A DNA stretch of 64,000 nt, taken from Microvelia longipes (lineage: Eukaryota > Arthropoda > Insecta > Hemiptera > Veliidae). The notes beneath the pieces are model-generated. The model saw only the letters and a program-made list of their open reading frames with translations. It made no database searches and was not told the origin of the DNA. Numbering within the stretch: the first letter of the stretch is position 1; every line of letters begins with the position of its first letter. The stretch is taken from assembly GCA_018340805.1 (NCBI GenBank), contig JACMZG010001870.1, positions 49,537,115 through 49,601,114 on the forward strand. Direction: 5' to 3'. The position numbers were made by a program, and so were the translations under genes. Positions 50,151 through 61,410 of this stretch are shown here, one piece after another.

Positions 50151-52425
50151 TTTTAAAAAGATCGATTTTGTAGTTTCTTCGTTATTATTCCTTAATTAAT
50201 ACGAAATAATTGTCTTAAACGTGATAATTAGATTAAATTACTAAGACCATTCTTACAAAATAAAAATAATTGACTTCAATGTTGTGGTCTCTAATCTCTT
50301 TACAAATTGAAAAGTCTAGCTTTTGGAAAAATTAAAACTATTTTCAGTAGTTCAAATTGGCTTAAGTTATTTTCAATCAATGAGTAAAATTTATTTTCTT
50401 TTATCTCCATTTTTTCCAATTTATTTAAATGCTTTTTAGCTTCATAAAAGTAAAAAAAGTTTGACTGAATCATTCTCAGATTTATTGCTCTTTGCTTTCC
50501 TCTCTAACTTTGCCTCCCCTGCTTCACTTTCCCATCACAAAATGGAGCTCTTCTTCAAACCATTATTTCTTGATTTATCTTAAGTTATTGATATTGCATA
50601 GAAGCTATAAATATCAAAATTTACACAACCGGAATAATACTTAGTGATATTTTTACGCGGTGGTTTTTTTAACTTTGGTGTCAGTTATCTTTTCTTGCCT
50701 AATGCAGTTCTTTGTGATTTACAGTTTTTTATTTACTTAGATTTGTTTTAGTCAGAATTCGCTTTCAAGTTAGTTTATCCTACTTCTCCTATATCTCAGT
50801 AATCAAATACAAATTATCCTAAATTTATGATCCAACAAAAGATTAAAAAAATTAAAAGTAAGTAAAAATATTTGTATAATCTTGATCAGTAAGCCCCCCC
50901 CCTCCCAAAAATTAAAACTTTTGAAAAATAATTAAAATATATAATTAATAAATTAATTAAATAATTAAAATTAAAAATGAAATTCTTAATATTTTTATAC
51001 TCCATTGTGCTGAGTTTTAACTCAAATGTGTGAAGTTTCATCTCATTTCCAGAATTACTTTAATTTCTATCAAATGACACATGTATACTTTTTTAAAAAA
51101 AAATTAAAAATAGGCAAGGGTACAACTGAATAAAAATTTGGCACAAATGTTTACCTTTTTACACTCAGTAAGTACACAAAGTTAAATTTTAATATCGACG
51201 GTTTTTTGAGACCACTAAAGTTTATCACCATCGAGCGAGGTAGGTGTATGACAGACCACTGGCACTAAACCTGATTTTTCTCGTCTGAAGGGAATCCAAC
51301 TTGCTAAGGATGTTCCCAGGTGCCACGTACCCGTTTTTATTTAAATTGGCTTCTCCAGAGCGGCTAAACCGAAGAGACTTAACCTAAGATGGAAGATGCA
51401 ACAGCTCTTATCATTCCCCGAGTAGCTTGGTACCATAAATGTACATTGGTGACGTCATTTTTTGATTTTTAGCAACGATTACAACTTCTCATAAATATTA
51501 CATTATTTGTCGACTATTTTGTCTTGGAAATTTTTTTGAAAGACTATTTGCCTTGTTATTTTAAATGAATTTAAAATAAGTTGTAATTTATCTTATGTGC
51601 ATCTATTGCAAATATTCCTTAAATATCTGGGTTGTATAAAGTAATGTGACATCATCGTCACATTAAACGCACGTCGGTTGAAAGGTACATATATATTATT
51701 ATAATATATATATATATATATATATGCTCCTATAGAGGTAATAGAGTGGGGAGTCTCTAGTAGGAATAAGTAGTACACTAATGGATATTGTCACACTACC
51801 AGACCCCAATGTGCTATTCAACCATAGTCCTCCCTCTAGTATAAGTCTCTTTGGGCAATTCTAATATACCTGAAGTACTCTCCTACAGTATACTTTTTAA
51901 ATTAAAGCCTTAATAGATACCTGTGCTCTTTACTCTTACCTTTATTGTACCTGCGACTCAGCATGGAAAATCTCTCAAGAAAATATCTCAACTTAGGACT
52001 TGATTTCTTACCTCTAGTTAACATTATAATCAACTTATTGAAAGTCTAATAAAAGCTAAAGAAAGAACAACAGAGCACAATGAAAGCAACGAGAAAACTA
52101 ATACTCAAACATCAAATAAAATTTATTAAGAGACTTAACTCAAAGGAGGAGGGGAGAGAACAAAATGTTCATATTTAGATAACTCCATGCAACTCTAGAT
52201 AGGTTAAAATTATATTTTACATGAATGAGAGGCTTCCACAAGAAAAAGCTATTGTTAGTACTACATTCAATATATTAAAACTTAATCTTGCTTCATAAGA
52301 TATTTTAAAAATGGTAAAGACATTTATCAGTTGCGAGTTATCAGAAAATATTAGTGTATTTCATTGTAAAAAAATATTAAAAGGTTTTCATTTTTCAATA
52401 GTAAGACGTGTGTATTGAATGGTAT
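50151..52425. other. Intergenic DNA with decayed repeat pieces
   Basis: Possible family C remnants lie at 50995-51260 (AGTTTCATCTCATTT; ATCGAGCGAGGTAGGTGTAT). TGACGTCA is at 51450-51457, a short (TA)n at 51690-51725, and a CCCTCTAGTATAAGTCTC word resembling the 8-bp-TSD MITE end at about 51826. Confidence 0.45.
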
Positions 52426-52429
52426 CATT

Positions 52430-53140
52430 TTTACTTTTCCTCAATTATACCGTAAGTATTTAGAAAAAGTATTGTTTGCGGAAAAATCCGAAACCGGGAT
52501 GAAGAAACCGGAATTATCCGTTTCAGGTGTTTTTAAGGCCTCGTGAGTGGTTTTATCAAAGATGTCTGTGTACATGTGTGTGTGCGTCTTCGCAGCTCCT
52601 AGTGTATTTATGCTAAGGAATTGAAACTTTATGAAAAAATCAGTCTAGTGCTGTAGTTGTGCTATTCAGAAAATATTTTTTATGGCGTCTTTAAATATCG
52701 AAAAATCACGAAAAAATTATGTGATCGCATTAAGATTTGGCGCGCTTGTAGCTATGTATAAGAAAAATATGTGTGCCAAGTTTCATCTTATTATCAGCAT
52801 TAGTTCAGTTTTTATCGAATGACTTGTGTACGTTTTTAAAAAATTAGAAAAAGATTCAATTGAGTTCAAATTTACTACAAGTTAATTACCTAATAAATAA
52901 GTACAAAATGTTTCGTTTCAATACGGCAAGTATTTGATGGATCATAAAAGTTAAGTAGTATTGAGCGTGGTCAGTGCCGTATGGGTGACTGCTGAGAATG
53001 ATACGGATGCATTTACTATCTGAGTACGAGCGAAGCGAGTCCGAAGACATGTTGCAGTATACATTTGGCGAATTGTATACTCTGAGGACGAGCGAAGCAA
53101 GTCCTCATATATGATAAGGAAAAGTTCGAGGTACCCGATT
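52430..53140 (+). mobile_element. Family C repeat, second long copy
   Basis: Collinear with 9765-10545 (see that entry). It contains GAGTACGAGCGAAGCGAGTC and CTGAGGACGAGCGAAGC near 53020-53100 and ends GAGGTACCCGATTTTTT. The CRE of other copies is decayed here. Confidence 0.7.
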
Positions 53141-53263
53141 TTTTAGTAATATTTCTTTGAGTTTAAAAAATGTAAAAGAAAATTACGCTTTAGAAAATTA
53201 TAGAATAATTATAATCGGGAGAGCACAATTTAATTTAAACATTAATTTTATAGCCAAATTTTA

Positions 53264-53326
53264 ACTCTGTAGCTACACTACAGAGTTAATAATACGTAGT
53301 TAATACACTAGTGTATTAACTACGTA
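53264..53326. other. Hairpin plus 34-bp perfect palindrome
   Basis: AACTCTGTAG...CTACAGAGTT (about 53264-53287) is followed by a 34-bp perfect palindrome at 53293-53326, arm TACGTAGTTAATACACT. The hammerhead-like motif follows 95 bp later, so this is probably the centre of another foldback. Confidence 0.7.
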
Positions 53327-53420
53327 AATACACTGACAGGTACTATGGTTATTAAACTTATTACAATAATTAGTTTTAAGCTTTATTGTTTAATGTTTTA
53401 TTAATTCTATTTTTACTCTG

Positions 53421-53464
53421 TGGCACTGATGATGACCTTATGTTAGGTTGAAAGCCCTTTGCCA
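53421..53464 (+). ncRNA. Hammerhead-like ribozyme candidate (best in window)
   Basis: All three helices can be drawn. Stem I is TGGCA (53421-53425) facing TGCCA (53460-53464), 5 of 5 pairs. The core is CTGATGA (53426-53432) plus an extra T (53433). Stem II is GACCT facing AGGTT (53434-53438 / 53445-53449, one G-U) around a 6-nt loop. GAA is at 53450-53452. Stem III is A-T and G-C around CC (53453-53458), with T at the cleavage position (53459). This is the layout of the minimal type I hammerheads reported in Penelope-like elements. The extra T is unlike the textbook core. Confidence 0.6.
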
Positions 53465-54124
53465 ATAAAAATATTTTTTGTGGAGAGACACTTTTATTTG
53501 AATTATTATAAAAATTAAGCTGAATTAAAGGAGGCAAACAAGAATCCAGAAATTCCGCCGTGCTTCCTTTATAAATGCTAAGTTTTTAAAGTGCTTTGAG
53601 TTTAAATCGTTTTTACTATTTAAAAGGTATTGTAGGTAAGAGTCAAAGAGAATCGATACGTTCGAAAAAAGGGCCCAGTCGAATAATAAATATAAAAATT
53701 GGCAATTGAAAAAAGGACGGGTTAGGGGGGGGGGCTCTTAGAGTACTGAGGGATATAAATATAGGAGAAATTTTCAGGAAGGCTATAAAAGCAAGTCAGG
53801 TATTATTTTCGGGAGGAAGAAAAAGTTGCTTTTACTCCCGACCGAGTTTTAGTGCTAAGCACACGTGAGATATAATGCTTTATGAGTCATCATATTTATA
53901 CTTTTCTTTTCTTATTTCATCTTTTATAGAAATATATCTTTAGATATAAAATAAATAGAAAGATAAATAAAAAGAAGCAATTTAATCATTAAATAAATAT
54001 CGAAGGAATATTTAGAGGAAATGAAACCACGATCATCACGTTCAACTAGAGTAACAAATCTAATAGAAACAGGGTTAAATTAGATTCTTATTAAATCTAA
54101 AACTTCAAGTCTTTTGTTTTTTAC
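53465..54124. other. Downstream flank of motif and intergenic DNA
   Basis: TTTTTTGTGGAGAGACACTT (about 53475) resembles the outer end of the 4.0-kb foldback (TTTTGTGGAGAGG) and so may be the element's own 3' region. Beyond it nothing is recognised; a G10 run lies at about 53725. Confidence 0.45.
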
Positions 54125-54142
54125 TTTTAGTTACTTATTTAC

Positions 54143-54371
54143 TGTCTGCCTCCGTGGCCGTGATCGTAAAGGCGTTCGATTTCGGCACCGGAGGTCCGGG
54201 GTTCGCAGCCCGGGCTATGCTCTCAGATTTTATGAATAGTAATTGTATTAAAATGATTTCGCCAACTTTAATTAATTATTAGAGTGTAGTAGATGCAACC
54301 CACCTGAGGTGGTTCCCGCAGGGTGAATACCCTGATGGGCCGAAAGGCCCTAAAACGGGCATTTTATTTTA
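54143..54371 (+). mobile_element. SINE2, full-length tRNA-derived SINE with 18-bp TSD
   Basis: The head begins TGTCTGCCTCCGTGGCCGTG, with a weak A box and a B-box-like GGTTCGCAGCC near 54208. A GC-rich 3' block reads GGGTGAATACCCTGATGGGC then CGAAAGGCCC, and the tail is ATTTTATTTTATTTTA. It is flanked by a perfect 18-bp duplication, TTTTAGTTACTTATTTAC, at 54125-54142 and 54372-54389. Length 229 bp. It is unrelated in sequence to SINE1. Confidence 0.9.
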
Positions 54372-54389
54372 TTTTAGTTACTTATTTAC

Positions 54390-55775
54390 AGCTGCACTAA
54401 TTTTCTAAAGTTAACAGCCTAATCTAAGATAAGACCATAGTTATGCCCCTTTTGTTTCAATAACCAACAACATAACCAATAATTAGAAATAAAAAATGGT
54501 TATTTCCTCCCAATAATGTTAATGGAGGATAGGGAACAACCAAGGATCTTGAATAAAGGGAAAGTTGTATGAGATAGAGAAATAGGAGCAAACTTACCTT
54601 CCCCAAGGTTATAATGAAGAAAAAGGCGTGTAATGTAGCAAGGTTGTCGAGTTTGCTTCTCAACTTTCTTCTGTGCTTCTCGTGATTGTTACATTTGTGG
54701 TGCATGTTAAGTCATTTGTGCTTTTTTAATTTTAAATTTTGGACTATACTTTGCCACTTTAGTATGTGATAATTTAAGCGTGTTTTGTTATAACCTTCTT
54801 AATCAATAAACAATGGGAAACCATTGAGAGGTAAGTTTGCTTCTAAAATTTAAGACCTGCGCTGTTATAAGAATTGTAAGCATGCGCCGTTTGTAACAAG
54901 CATTTGCAGTTGGTTTTTGCCGTGTGTTTCTTGTTACATTCTCTCTATTTTTTTTTGGTTTTGGATGGGTTCACTTTTTTGTATGGCAAATCGACTTAGT
55001 GCGTCATCCCCTGTATTCAATCCTTGGGAATAACCAATCCTCCAACATTATGAGATCCAAAAAACTACTAAGCTGATTCTACAGGGAAGATCCTAAATTT
55101 TACATGACCCATCGCATTTAGGGATAAAGAACCATTAAAACTCATAATGGATAAAAGAAACTGACATCGTACAGGCACACCGGCAATACGGTGGGAAGTT
55201 ATAACTTTCACTTGACGTTAGTCTTGTCATTTAATTCCTTCCATGATGGAATAGTTATGATGAATGACTACACATTTGGCTTCAAACAGACAACTAGAAT
55301 GATTTTGATAAGTGTAATCTGCCCGCGGTCGTATAGGGCTGGACTTAAAAAAAAATCATGTCGTATAGTTAGTTGGTATGTTAGACGGTAAAGACTAAAA
55401 AAAGTATATATTTATATGGCTAATTAGGTGTTTTAATATAAAAGTTCTAATTGGATTGTAAAAAGGTTTATTATGAAATCTATTACACTAAATAAACTGT
55501 AAGGTCTGGGCGAGAGAGAGAAATTAAGAAATGGCTGAGGTGAGGGACTGGTCACGCAAAGCCGCAGTCTACCAGAGTTTCACAGACAAACTAAGTTTTT
55601 ACAGGTATTAAGCGAGCAACAAGACAAGCATGCCATTAACCCTGTTAGGAACTCCCCAAGTGGTTTTACTCTGCATTAACGAAAATCAAATTTTGTTTAT
55701 CAGCGTAAATAAGCCTCCAAGCTTATTGCTTATTGTCCCCAAGCTTATTTATCAAGAAAAACAATATACCGACAA
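54390..55775. other. Intergenic DNA, nothing recognised
   Basis: No repeat family, tRNA or coding signal supported. Confidence 0.5.
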
Positions 55776-55777
55776 AG

Positions 55778-55921
55778 ACGACGACATCCCCTCCAGAAAC
55801 AAAGTGGTGGGGCTATTTGTCTACTAACGCCACCGAGCGCGCGCAGCGCATGCCCATGGTTGGCATGTAAGTAGATAAATATCCCCACCACTTTGTTTCT
55901 GGAGGGGATGTCGTCGTCGTC

Positions 55922-55922
<1 letters not shown>
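55778..55922. other. Long hairpin abutting (TA)n
   Basis: GACGACGACATCCCCTCCAG at the left faces CTGGAGGGGATGTCGTCGTC at the right. The arms are about 46 bp with few mismatches, around a 50-bp loop with GC-rich CGAGCGCGCGCAGCGCATG. The right arm passes directly into a (TA)n tract. Confidence 0.8.
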
Positions 55923-56004
<82 letters not shown>

Positions 56005-56010
56005 TTTTAC
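55923..56010. repeat. (TA)n microsatellite
   Basis: About 85 bp of TA starting immediately after GTCGTCGTCG. Confidence 0.95.
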
Positions 56011-56689
56011 TAAAGTGCTCAATTCGCACTTTAGTAGTGTGCTGATGTCTGCCGATATTTATGTGATTAAAAATAATAAATAAAGATAAAAATCTTTATT
56101 TGCATGAATACTAATAAAACTACAATGGCAAATCGTCAAAATTACAAAAATTAGAAGTAATATGAATTACTCAAACATAATTTTATTAGAGAAGTATTCA
56201 TTAATACTATAAAAAGGCTGCTCTTTCAAGTGGATTATTTGAATATAACTAGCGTTTCTCATAAATAAATAAAATTAAATAAAATGTTTTCTCTGTTGCT
56301 AATATTTGGTCAGTGTACCAAAAAAACCATGATCACCAAGGGATCAGAAAAACTGGTCACTAGTCACTATGGCAAGCCGTTCTATTACACAAATATACAT
56401 AAAAAATTAATGATTTTTCAAGAGACCGGGAAAAATACATAGTTACATTAGCAGGGTTTTACTGTACATACATAAACTTTGCAATGATATTTATTTTTAG
56501 AAAAAGGACCCCAATTTAGATCGACTCCCACCCAAATGTCTTTTAATGCGAATAATACTAGTAATGCGTTGCATCAAGAACTCACGGCAAAGAATACATA
56601 AAAAAAATATTAATTTAAAACAAGCGAAATGAGTTTATGAAAACATTCGGATGCTATACTATTTTAAAGTATAAACTCAAAAAGGCTCG

Positions 56690-58275
56690 CATCGCTTGCT
56701 AGTTTAGGTATCTTTAACATTTACATAGTAAAAAAGGCTCGCTACGCTCGCTAGATTGCTTATATTTGTAATAATACAACGTTAAAAATAAGCTCGCTTC
56801 GCTCGCTAGATTGCTTATATTTATAATACAATATATTGTAAAAAAGGCTCGCTTCGCTCGCTAGATTGCGTAGATTTATATTAATGCATAGTAAAAAAGG
56901 CTCGCTTCGCTCGCTTGATTGCGTATATTTATAATAATAAATGGTAAACGAAGGCTCGCTTCGCTCGCTAGATTGCGTAGATTTATATTCATGCATGTAA
57001 AAGAAGGTTCGCTTCGCTCGCTAGATTGCTTATATTTATAATAAAATATATTGTAAATAAGGCTCGCTTCGCTCGCTAGATTGCGTAGATTTATATTGAT
57101 GCAAGTAAAAGAGGCTCGCTTCGCTCGCTAGATTGCGTATATTTATAATAATACATAGTAAAGAAGGCTCGCTTCGCTCGCTAGATTGCTTATATTAAAA
57201 TTTAATGCATAGTAAAAAAAGCTCGCTTCGCTCGCTAGATTGCTTATATTTATAATAATATAACGTTAAAAAAGGCTCGCTTCGCTCGCTAGATTGCTTA
57301 TATTTATAATAAAATATATTGTAAAAAAGGCTCGCTTCGCTCGCTAGATTGCGTAGATTTATATTGATGCAAGTAAAAGAGGCTCGCTTCGCTCGCTAGA
57401 TTGCTTATTAAATATTAATGCATAGTAAAAAGGCTCGCTTCGCTCGCTAGATTGCTTATATTAAATATTAATGATGTAAAAGAAGGCTCGCTTCGCTCGC
57501 TAGATTGCTTATATTTATAATAAAATATATTGTAAAAAAGGCTCGCTTCGCTCGCTAGATTGCTTATATTTATAAAAAAATATTGTAAAAAAGGCTCGCT
57601 TCGCTCGCTAGAGATTTATATTGATGCAAGTAAAAGAGGCTCGCTTCGCTCGCTAGATTGCGTATATTCATAATAATACATAGTAAAGAAGGCTCGCTTC
57701 GCTTGCTAGATTGCTTATATTAAATATTAATGCATAGTAAAAAAGGCTACCTTCGCTCGCTAGATTGCTTATATTTATAATAATACAACGTTAAAAATAG
57801 GCTCGCTTCGCTCGCTAGATTGCTTATATTTATAATAAAATATATTGTAAAAAAGGCTCGCTTCGCTCGCTAGATTGCTTATATTTAATATTAATGCTAG
57901 TAAAAAAGGCTCGCTTCGCTCGCTAGATTGCTTATATTTGTAATAATACAACGTTAAAAATAGGCTCGCTTCGCTCGCTAGTTTGCTTATATTTATAATA
58001 AAATATATATTAAAAGGCTCGCTTCGCTCGCTAGATTGCTTATATTTAATATTAATGCATAGTAAAAAGGCTCGCTTCGCTCGTTAGATTGCTTATATTA
58101 TAATAATACAATGTTAAAAATAGGCTCGCTTCGCTCGCTAGTTTGCTTATATTTATAATAAAATATATTGTAAAAAGGCTCGCTTCGCTCGCTAGATTGC
58201 TTATATTTAATATTAATGCATATTAAAAAAGGCTCGTATATTTATAAAAATAAATGGTAAAAGAAGGCTCGCATT
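56690..58275. repeat. 53-57-bp satellite array with GC-rich core
   Basis: About 28 copies of GGCTCGCTTCGCTCGCTAGA separated by 30-36 bp of AT-rich sequence (TTGCTTATATTTATAATA types). The core holds the near-palindrome GAGCGAAGCGAGC. AT-rich parts fall into two or three alternating variants (…CAACGTTAAAAA…, …AAATATATTGTAAA…, …TTAATGCATAGTAAA…), suggesting a higher-order pattern. Confidence 0.92.
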
Positions 58276-58282
58276 AAATTTT

Positions 58283-58985
58283 TTTTTTGAGTTTATTATT
58301 TTAGCCGCCATTTTTAAATTAATAAAAAAATTTGAAATGTTGACCATGAAAAATATATTTTCTTTTTCTACTCTTTATGAGCTTTAAAACGATATACAAC
58401 ACGCTCAAAAATTTTTTATCCGGTCCGCCATATTGGCCGCCATTTTGAATATATTTTTCGGAATATTACCAAAAACTATACAGCTCGGACATATAGTTAA
58501 TTTTACTTGTATAAAAGTATCTAAAGTATATTACAATAGATCTTTATCTTGAAAATTCTTATAAAATTAGTAAAAACTAATTATTATATTAAATTATGGC
58601 CGCCATGTTGAATTTTTCGGAATTTAGTATATAACATTTTTTGTTCTACTAATCAAGAGCTTTACAACGATATATTACTCTAGTTATTCCTTCAATTTTA
58701 AATTTTTTGGGTTCATTATTTTAGCCGCCATTTTTAAATTTTTCAAAAAAATTTTCAATTTTGACCATGAAACATATATTTTCTTTTTCTACTCTTTAAG
58801 GGCTTTCAAACAATATACAACACGATTTTTTCGCTCAAAATTTTTTTTTATCCGGTCCGCCATTTTGGCTGCCATTTTGAAAATATTTTTCGGAATATTA
58901 CCAAAAACTATACAGCTCTGACACATAATTAGTTTTACCTGTATACAAAATTTTATCAAAATCGGTCAATTTTTACGGCAGTTAT
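58283..58985. repeat. Duplicated repeat with GCCGCCAT boxes
   Basis: TTATTTTAGCCGCCATTTTT occurs near 58296 and 58720, followed each time by TTGACCATGAAA, TATTTTCTTTTTCTACTCTT, TTATCCGGTCCGCCAT and CGGAATATTACCAAAAACTA. The unit is about 400 bp, in direct orientation. Each carries three GCCGCCAT or GCTGCCAT words. Confidence 0.8.
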
Positions 58986-59046
58986 CGCGACACGTACAAA
59001 CAAACACACAAACACACAAACACACAAACACACAAACAAACGCGCC
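58986..59046. repeat. (ACAAACAC)n simple repeat
   Basis: Follows CGCGACACGTACAAACAAAC; about 55 bp. Confidence 0.9.
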
Positions 59047-59099
59047 GTCCCAATCTTCTGAAATGTAAGAACTCACTTACGTTCGTTCAAAAAACAACA

Positions 59100-59470
59100 G
59101 GCCTGCTGCCTTGTAGCCGCTACGCGTAAACAGAGCTGCGGCCCCACGCCTCCGAGTGGCCCCTTCACGGCCATATGGTTGTTGTCCTATATCAGTTCGT
59201 AATATTACTAGTTTATATAAGTGGCAAAAACGTAATTTGTTTTACACCAGAATTAATGCTAATAATAAGTTTTATGCACGTGTTAACCTTAGATATTATT
59301 ACATCTGTATAAATAAAATTGTAGCGCGATCAGAACATAATTTGAACTTTTTTTTTATTTCTTTTCGCACAGCCATTATTGTAGGTCAATGACGTCACAC
59401 ATTATTTATAAACAATGGAGTATTAACAAGGACGAGTTTTTGTAATAATTTTAAAGTTATCGTGCCCCAT
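59100..59470 (+). mobile_element. Family B repeat copy next to (TA)n
   Basis: Inverted homologue of 49711-50150, with GTTGTCCTATATCAGTTCGT at about 59171 and TGACGTCA at 59390-59397. It ends near ATCGTGCCCC before a (TA)n tract. Confidence 0.65.
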
Positions 59471-59494
59471 AGAAACATCAAGGATATAGACATA

Positions 59495-59499
59495 CATAC

Positions 59500-59579
<80 letters not shown>

Positions 59580-59580
59580 G

Positions 59581-59638
<58 letters not shown>

Positions 59639-59680
59639 TTATATATATATATATATATATATGTATATAAATATATACAT

Positions 59681-59768
<88 letters not shown>

Positions 59769-59805
59769 CATATATACATATATACATATATATATACACA
59801 TATAT
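59495..59805. repeat. (TA)n microsatellite
   Basis: About 310 bp of TA with ATAC/GTAT interruptions at both edges. Long minus frames here are isoleucine-tyrosine artefacts. Confidence 0.95.
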
Positions 59806-61015
59806 ACACACAACATTTCCAACATCAAATGAATGTTCATAACTAAAGCTTTGATGTGTTGTTTAGCCCTAGAATACCTCAACTACAATTGTAGCTAACG
59901 TTTTGAAATATTTTTACTAAAACGAACACTCGAGTACGATAAGCTGTAACGACATCTAACGACGGAAATTAGAAGTTCTACATTTGCCCGTCGCTAAGCC
60001 AATTACATCTAATTCAGGTTACTTAAGTCACTTAAAAATAAGTTCGTGTAATATTTAGTTTCCCCTCTTGAAACGCTGATTAATTTGTGTATTTACTGTC
60101 AAAAACTCGAAATAATCTACTGAACCTGCAATGCAGTTAGGAAATTAAGTTTTTAAGTATCATAACATTTTTAAGGGGCTAGAGTTAAAGAAACTTTAAA
60201 AATGAAGCAAGGAATTACTAATTAGTTTAATTATAAATATAAATAAAAAGTTCATAGAGCTGAAAAAAAAGAAAATTTATCTTTTAAAAGAGGAAAATCT
60301 TAAAAAGATAATTATTTTTATATAAAATACTTCTTTTTCATTTAGTAAACGTGAAAAAACATATATTTTGTTATACCGTTCCTTTTAAGGGTTACACTTT
60401 CAGCGAATTTTCAAAAAAAATTATGTCAAATAAAAGAGAAAATTATAGAAAATTAACTTGCTGAGGAAGTATTCACATTAATCTGAGGGCACAGGAGTGT
60501 TCTCATCAGGATCAGGAGGTGCGCTCAGAGATCAGAGTAATCTCTGGCGCACCATCCCTTACAGGAGGCGTCTCAAAGCTATTATATATACTATGATTAC
60601 TTTCACAGTAAGTAATACCCAAATTTAAATAAAGAGACACGATTGACTAATTTTAAATTTCAAATTGACATTTTTTATCGTGGTTGAAACAATAGATATT
60701 AGGAAACTTAATATGGAATCAAAACACAATTTTATCTCACGATTTCTGAGGAAATTTCAGTCTGATCCGATAAGATCTCAACGTTTTATGAATTTTTGCT
60801 GAGACTTTGTTGTGGGTTAATGACGTCATAATCATTTCATTACCAATAGCTTTCGGATTTATAAAGTGGATTATCGTAACAAGTTTTACTTGTTACGATT
60901 TTATTTGTTTTTTATTTGTTATAAAGCATTTGAAAGTTAATGCCAATTATTGTTATTGAAAAGTTATTGAACGTTGAACGTTCAAAAGTTATCTTGTATA
61001 TACATAATACACACA
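59806..61015. other. Intergenic DNA with a small family C piece
   Basis: GCTGAGACTTTGTTGTGGGT then TAATGACGTCA near 60797-60828 is a family C fragment; otherwise nothing recognised. Confidence 0.45.
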
Positions 61016-61019
61016 AACA

Positions 61020-61037
61020 CAAATATATATATATATA

Positions 61038-61119
<82 letters not shown>

Positions 61120-61144
61120 AATCTATATAATATAGATTATATAA

Positions 61145-61212
<68 letters not shown>
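61020..61212. repeat. (TA)n microsatellite in two blocks
   Basis: Two TA blocks split at about 61113-61150 by a palindrome-like AATCTATATAATATAGATT. Confidence 0.95.
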
Positions 61213-61213
<1 letters not shown>

Positions 61214-61339
61214 CATACATATGTATAAGTGTGTGTGTATTTTTTTATTGTTAATTATTGAGTCCTTCCTTCCAAGAAACCAACTTTATACGCTCATTTT
61301 GTTTTATTTAGAAAATTTACTTAAACTTGTCAGTTTTAT

Positions 61340-61410
61340 CATTTTGTAGTAAGATGACACAGTCATCCTTTAACCACAAGTGGTCATCATCAGTGCAGGT
61401 AGAAATACGT
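61340..61410 (-). ncRNA. Degenerate hammerhead-like motif
   Basis: The minus strand reads GCACTGATGATGACCACTTG then TGGTTAAAGG: core plus a strong stem II (GACCAC/GTGGTT), but G12 is replaced and stem III is lost. Confidence 0.3.

Noticed and set aside
56690..58275. CRISPR-like array (conserved cores with spacers)
   Set aside because: The spacers are homologous to one another rather than unique, no cas genes exist, and the DNA is eukaryotic. It is a satellite.
59395..59882. Long isoleucine-tyrosine open frames here and at 25.2, 27.9, 44.6, 47.7, 49.5 and 61.0 kb
   Set aside because: They are translations of (TA)n microsatellites on both strands, with no other protein-like sequence.
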